Assembly: GCA_045642925.1 (NCBI GenBank)
Contig: JAZUJW010000098.1
Location: forward strand, 1-33,873
Length of the DNA: 33,873 nucleotides
Source of the DNA: Firm-04 sp045642925
GTDB lineage: Bacteria > Bacillota > Clostridia > Oscillospirales > Ruminococcaceae
Reading direction: 5' to 3'
Of the stretch, positions 15,319-26,500 are shown in pieces (within the stretch, counting starts at the first letter, position 1; each line of letters opens with the position of its first letter). Below the pieces are notes generated by a model that was given only the letters and a program-made list of their open reading frames with translations, did not search any database and was not told the origin of the DNA. The position numbers and the translations under genes were made by a program.

Positions 15319-17298
15319 ATGAAAATTTCAAAAAAACTTTTGTCTGCTTTCCTGGCACTTTCCCTTTCGGTCGCTTCCTTCCCCGTACTTCCCGCAAACG
15401 CTACGCCCATCTCTGCCATGCAATTCGCGGGCGTTGACGTTTCTTCCGCCATCGCCCTCGAAAACAGCGGCGTCGTCTTCCGCGATGCCAACGGTAACCC
15501 CGCCGACCTTTTTGCTACCCTTGCCGATGCAGGCGTCAATATCGTGCGCGTCCGCATCTGGAATGACCCCTACAACGCACAGGGCGTTCCCTACGGCGGC
15601 GGCATCTGTGACGCTGACATCGCCGTGCAAATCGCGCAGAGATGCCGGAAAGTCGGTTTGAAACTCCTTCTTGATTTCCATTATTCCGACTTCTGGGCAG
15701 ACCCCGCAAAACAGTCTGCACCGAAAGCATGGAAAAATATGAACACTGCGCAGAAAGCCGATGCCATTTATTCCTATACCGCCGACACCATTCAGAAAGT
15801 TGCCGCAACAGGTGCGGAAATTGCTATGGTGCAAATCGGCAACGAAACCACCACGGGAATGTGCGGCATCCATCTTGATGATTATAACTGGAGCAATGAA
15901 GGCTGGGCACAGCTTGCACAGCTTTGGAATGCGGGCGCGAAAGCCGTCCGTGCGTATGACCCGAATGTGAAAGTGGTACTGCACTTCACCAATCCCGAAA
16001 AGTCGGGGCACTATGCGTACATCGCAAAGAACTTGCAGCAGAATCATGTTGATTATGACGTGTTTGCGTCCTCATACTATCCCTATTGGCATGGCACGCT
16101 CTCGAACCTTTCCTCTGTGCTGAATGAGATTGCGAACAGCTACGGCAAAGAAGTGATGGTTGCGGAAACGTCATGGTGTTATAGTATGCAGGATACCGAC
16201 TGTTATAACAACACGGTACCTGATTTGTCGCCGCTGGGAGATTATGTCAAATACCCTGTGAGTGTTGCAGGACAGACACAGTATCTCACAGACCTGTTCC
16301 GGACGGTTGCAAACGTGAAAAACGGCATTGGCGTATTTTATTGGGAACCCGCATGGCTGACGGTCGGCAATGAATACTATCATAATTTGGACATTTGGGA
16401 AACGTATGGTTCGGGCTGGGCAACGAAAGCATCGCAGGAATATGACCCTGACGGCAAAGACTACGGCGGAAGCAGTGTGGATAATCAGGCGTTGTTTGAT
16501 GCGAACGGCAAGCCGCTGGATTCCTTATATGTATTCCGCAAGATAACGGATGGGAATACGCAGGAAGCCTTTGGCGAGAATCTGCTGGAAAATCCGTCCT
16601 TTGAGGCGGACGGCGGATGGACGAATGCGCCGAAGGGCTGGAAACTGCAATCTGCGACAAGCGGACATTTTGATGTGCGGGCGGAGGACGTGCGGACGGG
16701 CAGTTATGCCCTGCACTGGTATTCTGAACAGGCATTATCTGAATCGACTGCCGCGACTGCCGTGACCGCACCGCAGGACGGCACCTATCGTGCATCGCTG
16801 AATGTGCAGGCGGACAGCACGAGCGAAATCATGGTGACGATGCAGACAAGCGGTGGGAAGACGGAAACGATGGCGCTGTCGGGCAAAGGCTGGAGCGAAT
16901 GGATGAATCCTGTTTTGCACGTAGAAGCAAGGAAAGGCGAACAAATCACGCTGACGGTGGCGGTGAAGGGCGGCGCGGGATGCTATGGCTCTGTGGATGA
17001 CTGTGAAATTTGTCGTGAGCGCGAAGCCGCGGCAACTACGACAACCACCAGCACCACGGCAACAACCACAACCACCGCCACCACCGCAGAAATCTTGCAG
17101 GGGGATGCGGACTGCGATGGTGACGTGAACATCAATGATGTGATTTTGCTTTCGCGGTATATCTCGGAGGATGCGGCGGCAAAGCTTACGGAGATGGGGA
17201 CTGCAAACAGCGAATGTGACGGCAAAGAGGGCTTGACGGCGGGTGATGTGACGGCACTGATTCTGAAAATTGCAAAGCTGGAAGATACAGAAAAATAA
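15319..17298 (+). CDS. GH53 endo-beta-1,4-galactanase with carbohydrate-binding-like module and dockerin
   Basis: This 659-aa secreted enzyme should cleave beta-1,4-galactan side chains of pectin. Residues 1-27 are a signal peptide ending ANA. Residues about 35-415 form a GH53 TIM barrel: FAGVDVSSA opening, RVRIWNDP, LLLDFHYSDFWADP, acid/base E176 in QIGNET, and nucleophile E283 in VAETSW. Residues about 421-570 (NLLENPSFE start) are a beta-sandwich carbohydrate-binding-like module, possibly CBM61-like. A short Thr linker leads to a C-terminal dockerin (about 592-655). The first calcium loop (DADCDGDVNINDV) is good; the second (SECDGKEGLTAGDV) is divergent. GGAGG at 5 nt selects the start at 15319. 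The dockerin marks it as a cellulosomal enzyme; whether it docks to the scaffoldin-like protein at 2666-4981 is unknown. Confidence 0.93.
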   Translation: MKISKKLLSAFLALSLSVASFPVLPANATPISAMQFAGVDVSSAIALENSGVVFRDANGNPADLFATLADAGVNIVRVRIWNDPYNAQGVPYGGGICDADIAVQIAQRCRKVGLKLLLDFHYSDFWADPAKQSAPKAWKNMNTAQKADAIYSYTADTIQKVAATGAEIAMVQIGNETTTGMCGIHLDDYNWSNEGWAQLAQLWNAGAKAVRAYDPNVKVVLHFTNPEKSGHYAYIAKNLQQNHVDYDVFASSYYPYWHGTLSNLSSVLNEIANSYGKEVMVAETSWCYSMQDTDCYNNTVPDLSPLGDYVKYPVSVAGQTQYLTDLFRTVANVKNGIGVFYWEPAWLTVGNEYYHNLDIWETYGSGWATKASQEYDPDGKDYGGSSVDNQALFDANGKPLDSLYVFRKITDGNTQEAFGENLLENPSFEADGGWTNAPKGWKLQSATSGHFDVRAEDVRTGSYALHWYSEQALSESTAATAVTAPQDGTYRASLNVQADSTSEIMVTMQTSGGKTETMALSGKGWSEWMNPVLHVEARKGEQITLTVAVKGGAGCYGSVDDCEICREREAAATTTTTSTTATTTTTATTAEILQGDADCDGDVNINDVILLSRYISEDAAAKLTEMGTANSECDGKEGLTAGDVTALILKIAKLEDTEK

Positions 17299-17415
17299 AT
17301 AAACGATTCCTATTTGTTAAATTTCGATATTGTAATACATCGAGTATAATTTGTGAAATCGAACGATTTCCTCTCTGTTAATTATTAGCTTAAAATTACG
17401 GTAAGTATATTACAT

Positions 17416-17432
17416 ATGTGTAATTTACACAT
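17416..17432. promoter_or_regulatory. Perfect palindrome upstream of the giant gene
   Basis: Arms ATGTGTAA/TTACACAT surround a single T, 31 nt before the -35 box. This is the size and symmetry of a dimeric regulator's site. The protein that would bind it is not identifiable. In the same 259-nt gap, an AACGATT...TGTTAA direct repeat occurs near 17302-17320 and 17362-17381. No terminator for the galactanase gene was seen. Confidence 0.4.
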
Positions 17433-17463
17433 GAAAACATTATATAATTAGGCAAATTTTCTA

Positions 17464-17492
17464 TTGACAAATTCATAAGCAGGGTATATAAT
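17464..17492 (+). promoter_or_regulatory. Consensus sigma-A promoter of the giant surface protein
   Basis: TTGACA (17464-17469), a 17-nt spacer and TATAAT (17487-17492), both matching the consensus exactly. The leader is about 60 nt. Confidence 0.8.
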
Positions 17493-17557
17493 TATGTTAA
17501 TCTTGTTTCTGATGGAGCAAGAGAAAAATTATTAATATACTAGGAGGAAACTACAAC

Positions 17558-20500
17558 ATGAAAAAGAATTTGAAGAAAACCATCGCTGGCGTCATGGCGC
17601 TTTCAATGGCGGCGTCTATGACATTGGACTCACCAATTCTGGCAGACTACATCAGAACCTCCATTGTTGCAAGTGCAACAGAAAACTTTTCTAACCAATC
17701 GTCTAATGTTAGCGGCTTGGAAATTTCGTGGGATAATCCATCGAAAACCCTGACTTTCACTGGCGGCGAAATTGATGGGAGCAGTGATTACACGTCTTTG
17801 AATTACGAACATGTGGAGACCGCTTTGAAGACTGCTGAAGAGGAAAAGGGAGTGGTGCTTTCAGAAATTAAGCACATTGTCTTTGACGGCAACATTCAAG
17901 AAGTTGCTGGCGGCTTTTGGGGTGCTTTTCAACCTTATAATGATTCTCATGCAGCTTTGTTGTCAGCTTTGGAGACGGTTCGTTCCGATACAGTAACTAC
18001 TGTGGGCGGTAAGGCTTTCGCTGGCTGTTCTAGCCTTGTTTCCGTTTCTTTCCCGAATGTGACAGAAATTGGCAGCATTGCTTTCTCTGGCTGTATTAAC
18101 CTTGTTTCCATCTCGAATATAAACAATTTGGCGGCAGTAAATGTCGGCGAACAAGCGTTCTCTGGCACAGGGCTTGCAGCTGGCACATATCGCTTCACTG
18201 TTGAAGATGCACAGCAGTATTCGGCTATGACAAACGGAAAGAATGGCGGTACAAATACACCGGGAGCTGGCACTGGCAAACGTCACCTTTATGGTAACGA
18301 GGGTAATTGGAATAGTGGCGATGTAGGACTTAAGATTGCAACCCTGAAGAAGCTGCTTGGCGAAAACTATAAAATGAAAAATGTAATCCTTTCTGAGGAT
18401 ATTACTGAAATTGGCGGCAGAGCATTCTATAACTGCACAGACCTTGAATCCATCTTTGCACCTCAGGTGTATCGTATTGATAAAGAGGCTTTTGCAGGCT
18501 GCACAAGCTTGAAGTCTATTTCTACAATGCCTGATCTTCGACGCTATAAAGATCCTGATAATACTCCTTGTGAAGAAGGAGACCCAGCTCCAACGAATAG
18601 CCTTGTTGATGCATTCAAGGGTACACCGCTTGCAGACGGCGAATACTGCTTCACCGAAGAAGATGCTGGTGAGGATAAATCTGTTATACGTGCTGAATAT
18701 AACGAAAAACTCGAATTCCTCAAGAATATCACGAATAATACTGAGCTGACTTTTACTGAAGTTACAGCAGTTGAGGGCGTTTCCCTGAAATATGAGAAGA
18801 TTCCTTCTACTTTTGATGAGGCAACCGGCAAGCTGACATTTGACGGCATCTATACGGAGACTGGTGACGAAGTGCTGACCACTGATGATGTGAAAATGGC
18901 ACTGAAGAGATGGAAGATTTCCGCTGACAATGTCACAGCGCTTGAGATTAAGGGCACGGTTGAGGAAATCGGCAACTCTGCATTCGAAGGCTTTGAGTAT
19001 GTTACGACTCTGACTCTGTCAACAACGGTGGAAACCATTGGCAAATCTGCATTCAAGGACTGCAAGAAACTGCAGACACTGAATATTCCGTCTGTAACGA
19101 AAATCGACAACTCTGCATTTGAAAACTGCGCACTGCTGGAAAAAATTGTTCTGAAGCAAGGCGTTGAGATTGGTGCAATTGCATTCAAAGGCACAAATGC
19201 GGAATTCATTCTGCTGTATCCGAATCAGACAGACTATAACCTTACAAATGCAACTTCTATTCCTTCCACAGATACGAGCTACAAATATGCAGAATATTAT
19301 CAGTGGAGACAAGAAGAAAACGTTACAGAAGGCAACAAATTCGACTCCTACTGGTATCAGTTGGGTAGCGACATCTATATCGTGGCTGCAAATGATGCTC
19401 CATGGGATATCAATAACTTGGAGAACAAGCTGTCTGGTATTAACAACGTATACTACAACGGTAAGTTGGTATACTGCGTTGCCGGCACCAGCACTGCGTG
19501 GGTTGACAGCAAAGGGACGACATTGAATGTTACAACCACGAAAGCCAATCAGACATTTACCGAAACAGAATACGATGCTTGGGTAGCTACATTTGGAGTT
19601 AACGCCATTGACTCTGTGGTTCTGGAAAACTACACAAAGTGCGATCTGCAATATTTCTTCAGCACTTATGCTTCACTGAAGTCCATTACGTTGAAGAACG
19701 AGACCTACACTCGCTGGAGCGATGGCGACGATAGCGCGTATTATTCTTATAAAGATAACAAAGTCCTGATTGAAGGCGAAGAGGTTATCTGGAAAGACAA
19801 AGAAAATAAACTTCTTAAGCAGTTGCCTGATCAGTTGAGTGAGGAGTTGCTGGGTGTTGAATCTGTATTCATCAAGGAAGGCACTGCTGCGAATGAAGTT
19901 CAGGTTTACGGCAAATATGGTGAATTAGGTGAAAACTTCTGGATTTCCAGCAAGGACGGCACGTCTGTTTACATGAGCGGCGATTGCACGCCTGCAATTT
20001 TCGGTAATCTTCCTGTAAAGTCGACTGCAACATCGCTGACGATCGGAGGCATTACCAACGCAGGTGACCTCTTTGCTGCATACTCCAATTTGAACAAGGT
20101 GACAGTGGTTGATGGTAATGTTGAAGTTGAATACAAGCCTTGGAAGACAGCCACTGAAACAGGCAGTGTCGCTGTGGGTTCTTACTCTGAGAATGCGGGT
20201 ATTATTACTGTCTATCCGAAGACTGGTTTGAGTGGAGCTGCCGTTTGGTCTCTTGCTAACTATGCATTGAATATTTCGGATTTGTCGAAGACTGTCATGG
20301 TTGGTAGTACCTGTGTTCATAAACAGTATTCTTATGGAGAAGGCCAAACTGCAACCTGGACACTCAAGAGTCTGGAACCGGCTGCTAATGGTAATTGGCA
20401 GTTGGAAACCAACATTGGTGAAGCAACACAATTCACGAAAACTGCTGAAGATGCATTGCTGGTATCCTTTGATCATGGTGATGATACGATTGATCTGTTT

Positions 20501-23500
20501 GTGGATTATGTAGTTCCGCAAGGCGGCACATTTGATGTTAGCAACAAGAACGTGCTGCTTACAAATAAAGTGAAGAGTATCAATTTCAATGGACAGACCG
20601 CTTACCTTTGGAATGATGCTGCTGATGCATACTGGTACAAGGATGCCGTAAATCCCAATAATGTGACAATTGATGTTCCGAAGGATAATTTGGGAGATGC
20701 ATGGATCAATATGCCTGATACTATTGTTCCCAACATCAATGGCAAGGTTGCCGGCATTCTCAATGCAGAAAATCCTGCAATGCCTAACTCCATTTCCATT
20801 AAGTTGAAGGGTGTAGAGGGTACTGTTCAGGTGCTCGGCAAAGTCGGCGACAGTGATGTTTACTGGATTCAGGGCGTGAATGGTGACGGTGATACTCCCA
20901 CTGGTGATGGCAACTACCATTTCTTCAAGCTGAAAGAAACTGGAATTGAAGTTGATGGTACGTTCGCTTGGAGTGCAGAATTCTTCAAGAGCGATGCTGT
21001 TCAAAAGGCTGATGGCAATTCGTTCCAGCTTTCCACTGCGAAGAGCATCTGCGTCGGTGATGTACTGTGCTATTATAAGGAAACATTTGGTGAGGGTGAC
21101 GCTGCCAAAGACGTGGCATGGTATGCTACAGACAAAGACGGCAAAAACATCGCTCTGCTGATGACGGGTAGTGAGTGGGGTTCCTTCGCAGATAAGACGC
21201 ATTGGAAGAACCTCAATTCTGTTTCCATTGATAACGGAAGCACCACCACTCTGGTCGGCTCTTGGTTCGATGATGCTGACGAAACACAAACTCCTCAACA
21301 GGATGCAACCTATAAAGCATATTGGTATGCAGAAGATGCTGATAAGGAAACGGTTCATATTGCTTACATTGGTGTTCTTGACGGCAATGGTAATATCATG
21401 ACAGCAGCTATTCTGGAAGATCTGAACGCATCTCTGGGCACGAACAATACCAATACATTCGCACTGGTTCTGGATGAAGGCATTACAGCAAACACCATTA
21501 CTAATTTGTTTGCTGCTGCTGACGCTGACGGCAGCACACTTGCAAAGCTTTCTTACATCGAAGTAGCCGGTATCAAGTACTATCCTTGGAAGGATGCAAA
21601 CAGCTCTTACTATTGGTATAGTGAGGACAACAAGGTTATTACCATTCAGAATGACGATGGCGATGATAAGATTGATTGGGTTGAAAATGGTAAAGAACTC
21701 GCAGACAAGCTTGATCTGACAGGCATCGATGCAATCAAAATTGGTCAAACGCAAGTATTCGGCGAACTGAATAAGGATAAAGGCATTTACGGGTATGCAG
21801 AGAAAAAGGATTCGGATGATGATATCGTCGCATTCAAATTGAGTTTCTCTGAGGGAAAGAAAGCCGAATGGAGCGCTGCTGACTGGGATGAAAACAGCTT
21901 GGCTGTGAATGGCGATTATAGTGCGATTACGGGTCGGTATGCTACTGTATCTGTTGAAGTAGTTGATGATCAGGGTGCTATTTCCAAGTCGGTTGTATAT
22001 GATACATTCGATAATGGCTACTGGTACACCAGTGCAAAGACAGCGGCAGCTACAGGTGCAAAGTGGAATGTCACGGCTGTTTGCACAAGTGGCGAAGGTG
22101 GCGACAAAGCATTCAAAACTAAGGTACTCAACAATATGAAGGGTGACGACACGATTGACCTGACGCTGGATGGCTTTACGTCTGTGGTTAAGAGTAACGA
22201 TACCGATAAATTTGGGAAAGTGCTTTCTTTGAAGAGTGAGTCTATCACTAAAGTGTCGAACTACGAATTTACCGCATTCAAAGCTTTGACAACTGTTACT
22301 CTGAAGAATGCAGAAGAAATTGGCGAGGGTGCATTCAATGGCTGCAAGGCTTTGACAACTGTGAATCTGCCAGCGGCAAAAACGATTGGCCAATATGCAT
22401 TCTTTGATTGCTCGGCTTTGAAGAATGTCGATGTGCAGGCGGCAAAGGAAATTGGTGGAAGTGCATTCGCTAGTTGCACTGCTTTGGAAACCATCAACCT
22501 TCCAAGTGTAGAAACAATTGGCATGGATGCATTCTATCTATGTGCTGTTTTGGCGACTGTTACTTTGCCAGAAAGCACAGCATTTACAATTGGCGAAAGT
22601 GCATTCAACGGCTGTGAAAAATTGGCAAGCATCAACCTCTCGAAGGCGACAGCGATTGGCGCTGGTGCATTCATTAACTGTAAAGCATTGAATACTGTTG
22701 ATCTGTCGAGTGCAGCTACAATTGGCAAAAGTGCATTCTATTGCTGTGCAGGGCTGACTGCTGTAACGCTCTCTCAGAGTTTGACTGCAATTCCTGCTGC
22801 TACATTTATGGGCTGCGAAGTTCTGGATACCATCAATCTTGGCAATGTTACAACCATTGGCGGGCAGGCATTTTCAGGCTGTAAAGCTTTGGCTTCTGTT
22901 GATTTGACTTCTGTCGAAACAATCGGACCTGCTGCATTCATGGGCTGCGGTCTGACAAAAGTTGACGCTCCTGCCGTAATTGAAATCGATGGTTTCGCAT
23001 TCGCTGCCTGTGCAAATCTTGAAGAAGCAACTCTGGGCGCAAAGGACGGAATGGTTACCTTCAACGGAAATGTATTTGGTGAATATCAGAAAGGTGCAAC
23101 ACCAGCTGAGGATCTGGATACCAGATGCAAGAATCTGGTTTATGTAAAGGTTCGCGGCGCTTACTATGGAACTGAAAATGCTGTTGCAGGTCTGGAGGAA
23201 CAGTCTATCACATTCCGTTATCAGTCCAAGGCAGCTAACTGGGACGAGGCAGCGAAGTCGAACTTTACAGAGAACGTCACGCTGATTCCTTACGATGAAG
23301 TGACCTTTACCGATTCTTTGGAGACTGTAAAGGATCTTGTTGATGCTGAAACCGAAAAGGTTATCCTGCTGGGCGACATCAAGAATATCGGCAGCAAGGT
23401 ATTTGATGGCTATACCGGTCTGACGACTGTGGTTCTGCCGGATTACGTGATGAATGAAGGCAAAAAGATTGATGACCAGTTTGTGATTGCAGCAGATGCA

Positions 23501-26500
23501 TTTGTTACGAAGCCGAAGGTGCAGATCACTTCTCAGACGGAATTGACATTCGAGAATGTCGATGAGATTACGAGCAAGCAGACCATTAGTGAGTACAGCT
23601 ATGAATTCACTATGCCTGATGCTGAGGTTGCGATTTACCACAAACACGCATTCAAGTTCAAGAATGTTGATAAGGAAAACAACGTTGACAAGACCGTATT
23701 GCGTGGCTTCTGCACCAACGACAAGAGCAGCGTACCGTTCAACGTTGAAATTGCTCGTCTTGACGTTACTGTAAACGGCAGTGCGATTGAACCGAATGCA
23801 AACAAGGAACAGATTTTGGAATATCTGGATAATGCTGATGTTAAGATTACGCAGAATCTGAATGTAGAGGACTTTGAAATTGAGGGTAAGATCAAAAAAT
23901 CCTTCTATACCTATGATGCAGAAAATGAGGAAAACGATTATCGTGGTACCTATTTGAAGGCAATGCCAACGGATGCCGGAAAGTATATTGTTGTTGCAGA
24001 GTTCTCTGTCAACGGTACACTGAGCTATCTGGAGCGTGTATTCGAAATCATGCCGCGTAGTATTGACGAACAGCAAGTAGTTGTTACTGTGAAAAATGAT
24101 GGTTCCGAGTATACCGGCAATGAAATCGCTGCAGACTTTACTGTGGTAGATGAAAAGACGAAGACCGAGGAAAATGCAGGTTTCGCCCTCACTGAAAAGG
24201 AGTTCACTGTAACCGGTGTTACAAGTGCAACAGAAGTAGGCGAGTATGAGTTCACGCTGAAAGGTATCGGCAACTACACTGGTACAAAGACTGTTGAATG
24301 GGAGATTGCTAAGCAGACTCTGAAGGACTTCAATGTTACGCTCGATGTGGATACGAATGGCGAAAAGACCTATGACGGTAAAGCAGTCGATGTGAAGGTA
24401 GATGAAACCAATCTGCCGATGAAAGACATTGATCTGACGATTGAGTATTTTGCAGATGGCGACACGACTCCGCTCAGCGAAGCTCCGATCGATTGCGGCA
24501 AATACAAAGTTGTCGTTACCGCCAACAAGGAAGGCACTGAAAAATATAATAAGAACTACACAACGAAATCTGTCGAGAAGGACTACGAGATTGTGAAGCG
24601 TGATGTCATCATTACTCTGACAGACGAAATCACGAACGTGAAGTACGGTACTGCTAAGAGCGGCGACATTGCAATCGACTATACATTTGACGGCGTTCTG
24701 GATAAAGACAAAGTGGGCTTCACCGATAACCGCAAAATGTTCACAGCAGTCGGCTATGATAAAGCAAACGGTGATGTCTACTCAGAGACTGGCGAACGGA
24801 AGCAGTATGCAATCGAGCTGAATTCCGAATACATGACACAATACTTCGGCAACTACAATGTTCAGTTGGTTCCTGACACGAAATCCTTCGTGGAAGTTGA
24901 TCCGATCGAGCTGAATGATCCATTGTTGAAGATTGAGCCGATTGCACCGTTTGATGGCAACTTCGATTACACTGGCGAAACACAGTCGGTAGCTGGTTGG
25001 TTCAAGGTGACATATGAGGATTCTGTCTGGTTGGCGGAAAAGACAGACAAGACCTTGTATCCTGATGTATCGGAAGTGTCTGTACTCCGCGGCGATGTGG
25101 AACAGAAGTATGTCGGCACCTATGAACTCCAGATTGATGCCAGCCAGTCCAAGTGCAACATTACCGGCAGAAATGAAGTTGAGTGGAGCATCGGTATTGC
25201 AAAGACACCGTATGCAGTGGAATCTATCACCTATGGTGATGAACTGAACTACATCATCGGCGAAGGCAAGAACACATCGCTGACACTCAAGGATGGCGAT
25301 ACGGTTGAATACCAGTTCTACAGCGTGAAGGAAGGTAGCCAAGACGAACCTCTTGATGAAGCACCTGTCAATGCTGGTAAGTACTATGTCATCGCAACGA
25401 TTACCGACAGCCAGAACAATGTTTCGAAGTATCGTGCAGACTTCACAATTGACAAGCAGGAAGTATCCTATAAGACCAATAATCTGAACATTACTTATGG
25501 TGATGAACTGCCGACCGAAGGTCTGATCTCCTTCTATGCAAATGGTGAACAGATTACCGATGATGCCGTGAAGGCACTGGCAACCTGCAGCTATGTTGAT
25601 GAAGCAGGCGAAGCGATCACTCCTGTGAATGTCGGAACTTACAGCTATGCAGTGAAGGCTGATGGCACGGCTGACAACTACGTTTTGAGCGAAACCAATG
25701 AAAATGCAGGAAAGCTGACCATCGCAGAGAAGACGCTGACCACTGATCTGCTGGATATCGACAACACCATCAATAACAATGTTCTCCGCAAGGATGGCGA
25801 CTTTGTCACGATGGAATTCGTTACGAAACTGGTCGAAGGCGTTGACTTCAAGGTGAACACCGGTGCACGTACCAGCTACGAGGCAGGCACATTTGACGTA
25901 GAAGTTGAAGGTCAAGGCAACTACACCGGCAAACTGAAGCTCCAGTGGACTGTAAAGCAGGCAGAAAAGTTTGCAGATCGTAATTATTCGCACAATGTTT
26001 CGTTGAACAATGACCTGTCAATCGGTTTCTATGTCTCTGCATCTGACCTGGATGGCATGGAGAATGTACGTCTCGAAGTTACCAATAGTAGCGGCGAAAC
26101 TGTGAAGTTGACTGGTGCACTTGGTGTCTACGATGCAAACTATGGCAAGGAGTATTACTTCAAATACAATGGCATTGCTGCAAAGCAGGCTGGTGATGAG
26201 GTCACTGCAAAGCTTGTCGGCGAAAAGGATGGTATCGTCTATGAATTCAATGAGGATACATATTCTATTTCCACTTACTGCTACAAGCAGCTGAACAAGT
26301 CAAGTGATCCTGAGTTGAAGAAGGTTCTCGTTGACCTGCTGAACTACTGCGCAGATGCACAGCTTTACTTCGGCTACAACACTACGCATCTGGTGAATGA
26401 GAAGCTGACCGATGAGTGGAAGGCACTGGCAACTCCTGATTCCGCTCTGAACCTCGAGTCTCAGGCTGCTACTCTGAATAAGCTTGCAAATCCAACTGCT

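Noticed and set aside
19925..22393. 822-codon frame on the minus strand inside the giant gene
   Set aside because: It is antisense to a repetitive secreted-protein gene with clear sense features, and its translation is low-complexity Cys/Ile/Asn-rich without a start signal.
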